From positions 1 through 11,540 of the forward strand of contig JAEZDB010000109.1 of NCBI GenBank assembly GCA_023429855.1: a DNA stretch of 11,540 nucleotides, given 5' to 3'. The stretch is from Actinomycetes bacterium. Lineage in GTDB: Bacteria > Actinomycetota > Thermoleophilia > Solirubrobacterales > Solirubrobacteraceae. Under the pieces are notes generated by a model that was not told the origin of the DNA, did no database searches, and saw only the letters and a list, made by a program, of their open reading frames with translations. The stretch's first letter is position 1. Each line of letters opens with the position of its first letter. The position numbers and the translations under genes are program-made. Below are positions 1 to 6,182 of the stretch, in pieces.

Positions 1-1603
1 GCGTGGCGCAGGTCAGCGTCTGGCGGGGCTGCGGCGTTCCGCCGATCTGCGGCGGCGCGTCGAACGTCGGGCTGGTCCACGCACGCTCGTAGACGTCGGT
101 GTGCACGTCGAAGTCGCCGGTTCCCACCAGGGCCTCGCCCGTAGAGAAGAACACGCGGCTGCCATCGCGCGACGCCCCGCCGAAGGTCACGGCCTGGCCG
201 GTGGCAAACACCCCGGTGCTCAGCAGGCGCGGAGCGGCGCCGGGCGCGCCTTCGTAGACGTCGCGCAGGCCGTCTTCGTCGGTGGCGCCGATGTTCTCGT
301 TCGTGCTGAAGAAGATGCGGGAGCCGTCGGCGCTTGCAGCGTGCGCGGTCACGGGGATGTTCTGGTTTCCGCCGCTGACGAGCGCCACGCTCTCGTCGGC
401 CCCGCGCCGGTAGAGATCCGCGGAGGTGTCGGTGTCGCCGGTGCCCGGGACCGCCACCTCGGTGCGGAAGTACACGACGGTGCCGTCGTCGGACGCGCTC
501 GGCAGCCCGGCGTCCTCAGCGGGGCCGTCGCCGCCAGCGCTGATCAACCGCAGCCCGGCATCCGTGCGCTGGTAGAGGTCGCGCACGCTGTTGGTGTCGG
601 CCGGGAGGGCTGGCCGCAGCGTCGGGAACGTGACGCGACGGCCATCACGCGACACATGGATGATCCGCTCGGCGTCAAACGGCGCTGAATCCGGCATGGT
701 CACCAGCCGCAGCCCGCCGCTCGGCTCTCGCTCGTAGATGTCGAGCCCGTCGTCGACGTCGCCGGTGCCCGGGATCGCCTCGCGGGTCTCGAAGTACACG
801 CGGGTCCCGTCGGCCGAGGCCGCGAATCCGTCGATGTCTTCATTGGCGCCGCCGGTCGAGATGAGCCGCAGCGAGCCGGCGCTGGTGCGTTCGTAGAGGT
901 CGCGCGCGGTGTCGGTGTCGAGCGGAAGCAGCGGCTCATCCGTGATGAACCGAAAGCGCGTGCCGTCGGACGAGATGCCACCCAAACCGGTGTCGGTGTT
1001 CTGCGTGCCGGGCGTCACGAGCGTCAGATCACCGGTGGAGCGGCGCTCGTAGAAGTCGGTGGCCGTGTCGGTGTCGCCCGGTAGCAGGGCTTCCTCCGTC
1101 GCGAAGAACACGCGGGTGCCGTCGTCGCTGATCGCAACGTCAAAGGGCTGCTGCACGCCGGGGGTGATCAGCCGCAACACTCCGCCAGCGTGGCGTTCGT
1201 AGAGGTCCAGCGTCGCGTCGGTGTCGGCCGCGTCGAGGGACTCGGTGGTGGTGAAGAGCGCGCGGGTGCCGTCCGGCGTGATGACTTCCAGCGTCGCGTT
1301 GGTGCCCGCCGTGCCCCCGCTGACGAGCCGCGTCTGACCGCTGAACCGCTCATAGACGTCGACGACGCTGTCGTTGTCGGCCGGGAGCAGGTTCTCGTCG
1401 GTCTGGAAGAACATGCGCTTTCCGTCGTCTGAGAGCTTCCAGAACTGCACGCCCCGCAGCTCGGTGCCAGGCGTGGCGAGCGTCAGCGCGCGTGGAGCCG
1501 GTGCAGCGAGCGAAGGCGCTGGAGCGAGGAAAGCAAGCGACGAGGCAGCGGCAAGCGCGGCGTGGCGCCAGGCGGCCGTCGTGGTGTGGGAGACCATCGG
1601 CAT
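1..1603 (-). CDS. Secreted TolB/WD40-like beta-propeller repeat protein (partial, C-terminus off window)
   Basis: The frame stays open from an ATG at 1603 to the left edge, giving 534 visible residues. The N-terminus reads as a Sec signal peptide: Arg/His near residues 13-14, a hydrophobic Ala/Leu core, and a likely cleavage near SLA-AP (about residues 32-36). Nine repeats follow, each with a core like S-x-DGTRVFF-x-T and an acidic D-T-D-x-x-x-D-[LV]-Y-E-R stretch, spaced about 50-55 residues. This is the pattern of PD40/TolB-type propeller blades. The last visible residues (FDAPPQIGGTPQPRQTLTC) look like the first strand of an Ig-like repeat often found at the C-terminus of large actinobacterial surface proteins. 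The job is probably extracellular binding; no catalytic residues are apparent. The start is uncertain: an ATG at 1597 is also possible, and neither has a clear Shine-Dalgarno. The gene is divergent from the lipoprotein gene. Family call is good, precise function unknown. Confidence 0.82.
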   Translation of the reverse strand, partial: MPMVSHTTTAAWRHAALAAASSLAFLAPAPSLAAPAPRALTLATPGTELRGVQFWKLSDDGKRMFFQTDENLLPADNDSVVDVYERFSGQTRLVSGGTAGTNATLEVITPDGTRALFTTTESLDAADTDATLDLYERHAGGVLRLITPGVQQPFDVAISDDGTRVFFATEEALLPGDTDTATDFYERRSTGDLTLVTPGTQNTDTGLGGISSDGTRFRFITDEPLLPLDTDTARDLYERTSAGSLRLISTGGANEDIDGFAASADGTRVYFETREAIPGTGDVDDGLDIYEREPSGGLRLVTMPDSAPFDAERIIHVSRDGRRVTFPTLRPALPADTNSVRDLYQRTDAGLRLISAGGDGPAEDAGLPSASDDGTVVYFRTEVAVPGTGDTDTSADLYRRGADESVALVSGGNQNIPVTAHAASADGSRIFFSTNENIGATDEDGLRDVYEGAPGAAPRLLSTGVFATGQAVTFGGASRDGSRVFFSTGEALVGTGDFDVHTDVYERAWTSPTFDAPPQIGGTPQPRQTLTCAT

Positions 1604-1665
1604 CGATGCTCGCAACCAGGGGCGCCGAGGGGTAGTGGGGACCTCCACGTAGTTGGAGCGCCTGC

Positions 1666-1694
1666 CCCGTAGGTTTTCGTCCGTGCGACGCCAA
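1666..1694 (-). promoter_or_regulatory. Possible sigma70-type promoter for the propeller gene
   Basis: On the minus strand TTGGCG (1694-1689) and TACGGG (1671-1666) are separated by 17 bp. The -35 matches 4 of 6 consensus bases and the -10 has the TA but lacks the final T. It would give a leader of about 55 nt. The same intergenic stretch also holds a 5-bp inverted repeat, CTCCA-N6-TGGAG (1643-1658), between this promoter and the start codon. Confidence 0.25.
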
Positions 1695-1734
1695 TCTGCC
1701 CAAGAACTCCTGCAAATCCTGGGTTGGTCGCGTG

Positions 1735-1764
1735 TTGATGGCGACCGGAGACGTCGGCTAAGGT
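1735..1764 (+). promoter_or_regulatory. Probable promoter of the lipoprotein transcript
   Basis: TTGATG (1735-1740), an 18-bp spacer and TAAGGT (1759-1764) form a reasonable sigma70-type promoter. Transcription would start 6-8 bp downstream, at or next to the ATG at 1772. That ATG opens a five-codon frame, not the lipoprotein itself. Confidence 0.45.
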
Positions 1765-1771
1765 CTCGCCG

Positions 1772-1789
1772 ATGCAGGTTCGGCGCTGA
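1772..1789 (+). other. Five-codon upstream ORF overlapping the lipoprotein start (TGATG)
   Basis: ATG CAG GTT CGG CGC TGA encodes MQVRR. Its TGA (1787-1789) shares the A with the ATG of the lipoprotein gene (1789-1791). With the predicted promoter the mRNA would begin at about this ATG, so ribosomes could load on it without a leader and reinitiate at the lipoprotein gene. No Shine-Dalgarno is visible before 1789, which is consistent with coupling. The frame and the overlap are seen directly; translation of this peptide is inference. Confidence 0.35.
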
Positions 1790-2688
1790 TGCGGAATCCC
1801 ACCGCACGAGGGGCGGCGATCTTCGCCGCAGCAGTGGTCGTCCTCGTGGCGATCGTGATGGTGCTGGCGGCCTGCGGAGCTGAAGATCCCGCCGAGCCGA
1901 CCTCAGGTGCGGCCGCTCCTGCAGCCCCGAGCGCCCCGGCGAGCCCGACGTCTGGCGGGGCCGCAACCTCGTCCTTCGCTCGCGACGCCGACGAGATCTG
2001 CGCCGATCACGCCCGCAGCGTCGAGGCGATCGGTGCTCGGCTCGGTGTGCCATCCGAGCTGGGGTCCGACCAGCAGGCCTACGACCGCGCCCGTGCACAG
2101 GCCTCAGCCGCGCAGCTTCGCGAGCTCGAGCGCCTGTCGCCGCCGAGCGCCGATGCCGCCCAGTTTGCGGCGCTGCTGAGCAACCACCGTGAATACGCGA
2201 GCCTCTACGAGCAGGCCGTACCAGTGGCGGACGGCTCCGACGCCGCGCGCTACCGCGAACTGACGAGCCAGCGTCTGCGGCTCGGGCAGGCCCAGGTCGA
2301 GCTCTCGGCCGATCTCGGTCTCCAGGCGTGTTCGCGCACCCTGCCGCCGGAGGTGGCCGAGGAGGTTCGCACGGTGGTGGAGCGCGTCTTCACCGGCGCC
2401 GACCCTGAAGGCTCCTGTGAGCGCGACGTGACGCCCGCCTTCATCGACTCCAACCTGTCGGGCAGCCTGACGGCGTGCCGGGAGATCCTGGAGGGACTGG
2501 CGACCGACGGTGCCACCGTCGAGTTCGTGCGGTTCAACGGCGTCGATGAGGTCGTCGCGAGCGCCGTGGTGCGCTTCTCGACCGAGCAAGGCAAACCGCC
2601 ACGCGACCTGACCTACGACCTCACCTGGAACGCCCGCGGCAACCAGTGGCGCCTGAACTCGGCGTTCGACCCGCAGAGCGTTCGCTAA
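1789..2688 (+). CDS. Predicted lipoprotein with C-terminal NTF2-like-type region
   Basis: This 299-residue protein has a lipoprotein signal peptide. Arg2 and Arg7 come before a hydrophobic stretch (about 9-28) and a lipobox L26-A27-A28-C29, so Cys29 would be acylated and the protein anchored outside the membrane. An Ala/Pro/Ser-rich linker (about 31-60) leads to a helical region (about 65-190) beginning with FARDADEICADH. This segment, with a conserved Cys and an 'L-x-PP' motif, is common in actinobacterial surface lipoproteins of unknown role. The last 105 residues alternate helix and strand and end in a Trp-containing strand (QWRLNSAF), as in NTF2-like domains of the DUF4878 kind. Four further Cys in the mature part could form disulfides. 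I cannot name a ligand. The gene seems to be transcribed alone; the downstream AbrB-type gene has its own promoter box. Confidence 0.8.
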   Translation: MRNPTARGAAIFAAAVVVLVAIVMVLAACGAEDPAEPTSGAAAPAAPSAPASPTSGGAATSSFARDADEICADHARSVEAIGARLGVPSELGSDQQAYDRARAQASAAQLRELERLSPPSADAAQFAALLSNHREYASLYEQAVPVADGSDAARYRELTSQRLRLGQAQVELSADLGLQACSRTLPPEVAEEVRTVVERVFTGADPEGSCERDVTPAFIDSNLSGSLTACREILEGLATDGATVEFVRFNGVDEVVASAVVRFSTEQGKPPRDLTYDLTWNARGNQWRLNSAFDPQSVR

Positions 2689-2773
2689 CGAGCGGTCTGC
2701 GTTCGTCCCCCGCGCGGTCGGCCGTTGGTCCAGCGGGCGCGGCAAATCGGCGTGTTCCGCCGCCCCTTGGGCG

Positions 2774-2787
2774 TATGGTCGAACCAT
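2774..2787 (+). promoter_or_regulatory. Leaderless -10 box and overlapping palindrome before the AbrB-type gene
   Basis: TATGGT (2774-2779) ends 6 bp before the ATG at 2786, placing the expected transcription start on the A of the start codon. The same bases form a perfect inverted repeat, ATGGT-CGA-ACCAT (2775-2787), which covers most of the -10 box and the first two bases of the ATG. A protein bound there would block both promoter and start. Autorepression by the encoded protein is inference; no strong -35 was found. Confidence 0.4.
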
Positions 2788-3052
2788 GCCCAGGATCACG
2801 CCCGACAACCAGCTCACGCTGTCGGTCGAGGCGCTGTCTGGCGCGCACTTTCAAGCCGGCGACGAGGTGCAGGTCGTGCCAGTCGGCCGCGGCCGCCTGA
2901 TCGTGGAGCGCCGCCGCGCCGATCGGCGCTCGATCGCACGAGGTACGCCGGATCGGCGCACGCTGAGCGGGCTGGGTGACGGCGTGTATCCCCGTGACTA
3001 CCTCACGGGCCTGCGCATCCCGGCGGGGCCTGGCAAGCCCTACGTCGGCTGA
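2786..3052 (+). CDS. AbrB/VapB-type swapped-hairpin DNA-binding protein (orphan antitoxin-like)
   Basis: This is an 88-residue protein. Residues 2-42 match the beta-strand pattern of the AbrB/MazE/SpoVT fold: a short strand (RITPDNQLTLS), a helix-turn containing 'A-G-D-E-V', and a final strand (GRLIVERR). The basic stretch at about 41-58 would suit DNA binding. The tail (about 66-80, GVYPRDYLTGLR) resembles the toxin-binding end of VapB-like antitoxins, where a 'YPxxYLxxLR' motif recurs. No toxin gene (PIN, MazF or similar) lies on either side: the neighbours are a lipoprotein and a convergent MATE exporter. It is therefore either an orphan antitoxin or a stand-alone regulator. The ATG is preceded by a -10 box at leaderless distance and by no Shine-Dalgarno. 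The end lies 16 bp from the convergent MATE stop codon. Confidence 0.65.
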   Translation: MPRITPDNQLTLSVEALSGAHFQAGDEVQVVPVGRGRLIVERRRADRRSIARGTPDRRTLSGLGDGVYPRDYLTGLRIPAGPGKPYVG

Positions 3053-3068
3053 CTGGGGCGGCCGGTCG

Positions 3069-4355
3069 TCACGCCGCTTGCAGCGGGCCGCGCAGCGCGC
3101 GAACGCTGAGCGTCACTGTGCGCATCAAGAACATCGCCAGCAGCGCCGCCCAGAGCGCGGCGAGCGTGTCGGTCCCCACGGCCATGAGCGTCGCCACGAG
3201 CACGGCGGCCGCGGCCACCATCGAGACCGCCAGCACCCGTCCATCCTGGGCGCCGATCAGGATCCCGTCGAGGGCGAACACGAGCCCTCCGACGAGCTGG
3301 ATCGCGCAGAGCCACGGCCATAGCTCGCGGGCGGCATCAGCCACGGCAGGGTCGGGGCTGAAGAGCGACGCGACGAGCGTCGGCCCAGCCAGCAGGAGCG
3401 TCCCGCTGACCAGCACGCCGGCGGCGACCGACCACCCGGTGATCCGCAGCGCCGCAGTACGAGCAGCGCGCCGGTCACCGGCGCCGAGCGCCGCAGCGAC
3501 CAAGACCTGCGCCGCGATCGCGAGCGCGTCGAGCGCCAGCGCCCCCAGCCAGACCAGTTGCGTGCCCACCTGGTGCGCGCCGACTGCCGGTTCGGAGATC
3601 CGGGCGGCGAGCGAGCCGACGAGCAGGTAGCTGCCGCTCAGCGCCGCCGACCGCACGAGCAGCAGCCCGCTGAACCGCGAGAGCCGCGTGAGCGTCGCCG
3701 GGTCGGGACGCAGCGACGCGCCCGTCGTCCGCGCGGCGCGCACCACGAGCCACACGGTGGCGGCGGCGACCGACAGCTGCGCGATCACGGTGCCGAGCGC
3801 CGAGCCGTCGAGGCCGAGGTCCAGCCCGTAGACGAGCCCGAGTTCGGCGACGATGTTGATCACCTGCCCGGCGACGACGAGCCGCAGCGCCAGCCCCAGG
3901 GCCTCGCGACCCCGCAGCCAGCCCTGGCCGGCGATCGCCACCATCTGCGCCGCCACGCCGACGGCCGACAGCCGCAGGTACCGCGCCGCGAGCTCCCGTG
4001 CGGGCGAGTCGCCACCGATGAGGTCGGCGATCGGGCCAGCGAACACGACCAGCCCGAGCGCCACGATGACGCCGGTGAGCGCGCCGAGCCACAGGCCCTG
4101 CGCGCCGAGGGCGGCCCGCGTGCGGTCGTCGGCGGCCCGCGCCACCTCGGTGGTCGAGCCGTAGGCCAAGAACACGCAGAGGCTCACGACCGTCAGCAGC
4201 ACCTGGGTCGCGATCGCGAGCGCGGCGAGCTCACGCGTCCCGAGGTGCCCGACGATCGCCGTGTCGACCAGCAGGTACAGCGGCTCGGCGATCAGGCTGC
4301 CGAGGGCCGGGATGGCGATCGCGAAGATGCGGCGGTCGAGCGGCGTCCCAGGCAA
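3069..4355 (-). CDS. MATE-family efflux transporter (DinF-like)
   Basis: The product is a polytopic inner-membrane protein of about 428 residues with roughly twelve hydrophobic segments arranged as two halves, the usual size and layout of MATE cation-coupled multidrug exporters. The first helix region (PALGSLIAEPLYLLVDTAIV followed by GHLG) is the family signature: an Asp in 'D-T-A-I-V-G' near residue 31 is characteristic of the DinF branch. Substrate cannot be inferred. The start is uncertain. The frame is open to an ATG at 4481, and a GTG lies at 4412. Both add a Pro/Gly/Arg-rich extension unlike the family, and the ATG would overlap the divergent hydrolase. I chose TTG 4355, which gives a family-like N-terminus (LPGTPLDRRIF) and leaves 82 bp for divergent promoters. 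No clear Shine-Dalgarno supports any choice. The gene is convergent with the AbrB-type gene. Confidence 0.85.
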   Translation of the reverse strand: MPGTPLDRRIFAIAIPALGSLIAEPLYLLVDTAIVGHLGTRELAALAIATQVLLTVVSLCVFLAYGSTTEVARAADDRTRAALGAQGLWLGALTGVIVALGLVVFAGPIADLIGGDSPARELAARYLRLSAVGVAAQMVAIAGQGWLRGREALGLALRLVVAGQVINIVAELGLVYGLDLGLDGSALGTVIAQLSVAAATVWLVVRAARTTGASLRPDPATLTRLSRFSGLLLVRSAALSGSYLLVGSLAARISEPAVGAHQVGTQLVWLGALALDALAIAAQVLVAAALGAGDRRAARTAALRITGWSVAAGVLVSGTLLLAGPTLVASLFSPDPAVADAARELWPWLCAIQLVGGLVFALDGILIGAQDGRVLAVSMVAAAAVLVATLMAVGTDTLAALWAALLAMFLMRTVTLSVRALRGPLQAA

Positions 4356-4437
4356 GGCTCGGCCACCATGACAGGCGGCTGCGCCGGGTGACGGCCAACC
4401 CTCGCCAAGCACGCAGGCGCCGTGCGACGATGGCGCG

Positions 4438-5283
4438 GTGCTGCGCCTGCGCCTCTTCCATGCCTCCGACGGCGCGCGCATCGCCTACCGCGAAGGGGGC
4501 ACGGGGCAGCCGCTGATCCTCTGGCACTCGCGTGGTTTGAGCCACCGCGAGTTCACGCCCGCGTCGAACGAGCTGCTCGATCGGGTGCGGCTCGTGCTCC
4601 CCGACCTGCCGCTACACGGCGACTCGGAGGAGGCACCGGGCTTCCCGTACGACATCGACTGGACCGCGAAGCTCCTGGCCGAATGCAGCCGGGAGATCGG
4701 GGGCGCGCGGCCACGCGTCGGCGGGAGCGGCCTCGGCGCGCAGCTCCTGCTGCGCGCGATCAGCCGCGGCTGGCTGGAGCCGTCGAGCCTGATCTTGCTC
4801 CCGGGCCGCCTGCACCGTCCGGCTCGCACCGGCGCACGGGACTCGGCGGCCCGCATCGTCGCCGGCGCGGTGGCCCCGGCCGGGCCGCTCATCTCGCGGT
4901 CCGTCGCCCGACTGGCGATCCGCCCCGAGCTCGTCGGGCCCAAGCCCGGGCCCCGCGTGCAGACGCTCGTCTCCTCGTCGCGCACCGCGATGCTGGAGTC
5001 CGGTGAGCGCAGCCGGGCGTGGCGTCGCGTGATCGCCGGCTGGGACACCGAGGAGTTCCGCGAGCTCATCGACCACTACGCCAAGGTCGCGTGCCCGACG
5101 CTCGTGCTCTGGGGCAACGACGACCCGCTCGCCCCGCGCCGCGCCGCCGACGAAGCCGCCGACCTGATCGACCTAGCGCTCCTGCGCACGCTGCCTGGCA
5201 CCGGCCCGCTGCTCGCGTTCGACGACCCCGTTGGCATGGCCCGCGAGATTGCTGCCTTTCTGCGGGATCCATCGACGGTCTGA
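4438..5283 (+). CDS. Alpha/beta-hydrolase-fold protein, probably catalytically degenerate
   Basis: This 281-residue protein has the usual size and layout of the fold: an N-terminal hairpin (DGARIAYREGG, 11-21), a strand into the oxyanion region (LILWHS, 26-31), 'LPDLPLHGDS' (54-63), the nucleophile-elbow region (VGGSGLGA, 94-101), a helical cap (about 125-210), and the late strand 'TLVLWGNDDPLAP' (221-233) with the acid Asp. Two catalytic positions look altered. The elbow aligns best as G-S-G-L-G, with Gly98 where Ser is expected; Ser97 fits only if the following Gly is shifted. The usual His in 'G-x-G-H' is Pro257 (LPGTGPLLAF). It may be a binding protein or use different chemistry. The start is GTG 4438; GACGAT lies 6 bp upstream, a weak match to the leaderless arrangement seen elsewhere here. 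A 47-bp gap leads to ppk2, so co-transcription is plausible. Confidence 0.75.
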   Translation: MLRLRLFHASDGARIAYREGGTGQPLILWHSRGLSHREFTPASNELLDRVRLVLPDLPLHGDSEEAPGFPYDIDWTAKLLAECSREIGGARPRVGGSGLGAQLLLRAISRGWLEPSSLILLPGRLHRPARTGARDSAARIVAGAVAPAGPLISRSVARLAIRPELVGPKPGPRVQTLVSSSRTAMLESGERSRAWRRVIAGWDTEEFRELIDHYAKVACPTLVLWGNDDPLAPRRAADEAADLIDLALLRTLPGTGPLLAFDDPVGMAREIAAFLRDPSTV

Positions 5284-5330
5284 GTCTTGCGTTGCGGCGA
5301 GCCGGTGCCCAAGATGGCCAGCAACCGCCG

Positions 5331-6128
5331 ATGAGCAAGTCCGCCAAGCAGCCCAAACTCGACCGCGAGCAGTTCGACGCCGAACTGCGGCGCCTCCAGA
5401 CCGAGCTCGTACTCCTGCAGGAGTACGTCAAGCAAGAGGGGCTGAGAGTCGTGGTGGTCTTCGAGGGCCGCGACGCCGCCGGCAAAGGCGGCGTGATCAA
5501 GCGCATCGCCGAGCGGACCAGCCCGCGCGTCTGCCGGATCGTCGCCCTCGGCACACCCACCGAGCGCGAGCGTGGCCAGTGGTACTTCCAGCGCTACGTC
5601 GCCCACCTGCCGGCGAAAGGCGAGATCGTCCTCTTCGACCGGTCCTGGTACAACCGCGCCGGCGTCGAGAAGGTGATGGGCTTCTGCACCGATGAGGAGT
5701 ACCAGGAGTTCATGCGGTCCTGCCCCGAGTTCGAGCGGATGCTCGTGCGCTCCGGGATCCTGCTCATCAAGTACTGGTTCTCGGTGAGCGACGAGGAGCA
5801 GGAGAAGCGCTTCCAGGCCCGCGTGCACGACCCGATGCGCCGCTGGAAGCTCTCCCCGATGGACCTCGAGTCGCGCCAGCGCTGGGCCGAGTACTCCAAG
5901 GCCAAGGACGACATGTTCGCCCACACCGACATCAAGCAGGCGCCGTGGTACGTCGTCCGCGCCGACGACAAGCGGCGCGCCCGGCTCAACTGCATCAGCC
6001 ACCTGCTGTCGATGGTCGACTACGAGGACGTGACGCCGCCGCCGCTGGAGCTGCCGCCGCTGCGCAACGACACCGCCTACGTCCGGCCGCCGATCAGCGA
6101 GCAGACCTTCATCCCGGAGATCTACTGA
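5331..6128 (+). CDS. ppk2: Polyphosphate kinase 2, class I
   Basis: This cytoplasmic enzyme transfers phosphate between polyphosphate and nucleotides. Class I members mainly phosphorylate nucleoside diphosphates, so it would regenerate ATP or GTP from polyphosphate. The 265-residue length is normal for a single-domain PPK2. Visible motifs are a Walker A loop FEGRDAAGKGG (44-54, with Lys52), the Walker B/acid segment LFDRSWYNRAGVE (101-113, with Asp103 and Arg104), and the lid-type stretch RRWKLSPMDLESRQRW (170-185). The Pro-rich C-terminal tail ending in IPEIY is also family-like. The open frame extends upstream to 5019, but everything before 5331 overlaps the hydrolase and is unlike the family. 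ATG 5331 gives the natural N-terminus (MSKSAKQPKLDREQF). No good Shine-Dalgarno is seen. It lies 47 bp after the hydrolase gene, so the two may share a transcript. It is convergent with the next operon. Confidence 0.95.
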   Translation: MSKSAKQPKLDREQFDAELRRLQTELVLLQEYVKQEGLRVVVVFEGRDAAGKGGVIKRIAERTSPRVCRIVALGTPTERERGQWYFQRYVAHLPAKGEIVLFDRSWYNRAGVEKVMGFCTDEEYQEFMRSCPEFERMLVRSGILLIKYWFSVSDEEQEKRFQARVHDPMRRWKLSPMDLESRQRWAEYSKAKDDMFAHTDIKQAPWYVVRADDKRRARLNCISHLLSMVDYEDVTPPPLELPPLRNDTAYVRPPISEQTFIPEIY

Positions 6129-6174
6129 CGGGCTGACGGCGCGCCCGAGCCCCACGCCGGGCGCGCCACCCGTC
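6127..6174. terminator. Long GC-rich hairpin between convergent genes (bidirectional terminator candidate)
   Basis: The inner stem is a perfect 10 bp: GGCGCGCCCG (6138-6147) with CGGGCGCGCC (6158-6167), around a 10-nt loop. An outer 6-bp stem, GACGGG (6127-6132) with CCCGTC (6169-6174), extends it across a 5/1-nt internal bulge and begins inside the ppk2 stop codon. It ends 9 bp before the stop codon of the convergent gene. No U-tract follows on either strand, so if it terminates it would be of the U-less type described in actinobacteria. Confidence 0.6.
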
Positions 6175-6182
6175 TCGGCGGT

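Noticed and set aside
1..1450. Regular spacing of similar sequence that might suggest a CRISPR or satellite array
   Set aside because: The period of 151-165 bp is a whole number of codons and lies in a continuous frame of propeller repeats; the similarity is at protein level with diverged bases.
1642..1646. GGAGG on the minus strand as Shine-Dalgarno of the propeller gene
   Set aside because: It is 38 nt before the ATG at 1603, far outside normal spacing, and the GTG next to it gives a Pro/Arg-rich extension in front of the signal peptide.
2710..2742. Weak hairpin CCGCGC-N21-GCGCGG between the lipoprotein and AbrB-type genes
   Set aside because: Six GC pairs around a 21-nt loop are expected by chance at this base composition.
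2786..4355. Toxin-antitoxin pair with the AbrB/VapB-type protein as antitoxin
   Set aside because: Neither neighbour is a toxin, and no small open frame next to the gene resembles PIN, MazF, RelE or Doc.
4356..4481. Longer MATE start at ATG 4481 or GTG 4412
   Set aside because: The added residues are Gly/Pro/Arg-rich and unlike the family. The ATG overlaps the divergent hydrolase gene, and GTG would leave only 25 bp between divergent genes. The GTG cannot be fully excluded.
5019..5330. N-terminal extension of ppk2 in frame from 5019
   Set aside because: It overlaps the hydrolase coding sequence in another frame and translates to Arg/Pro-rich sequence unlike any PPK2 N-terminus.
5076..6155. 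Long minus-strand open frame opposite ppk2
   Set aside because: The ppk2 frame has all catalytic motifs. The antisense product is a low-complexity mirror of it with no start signal.
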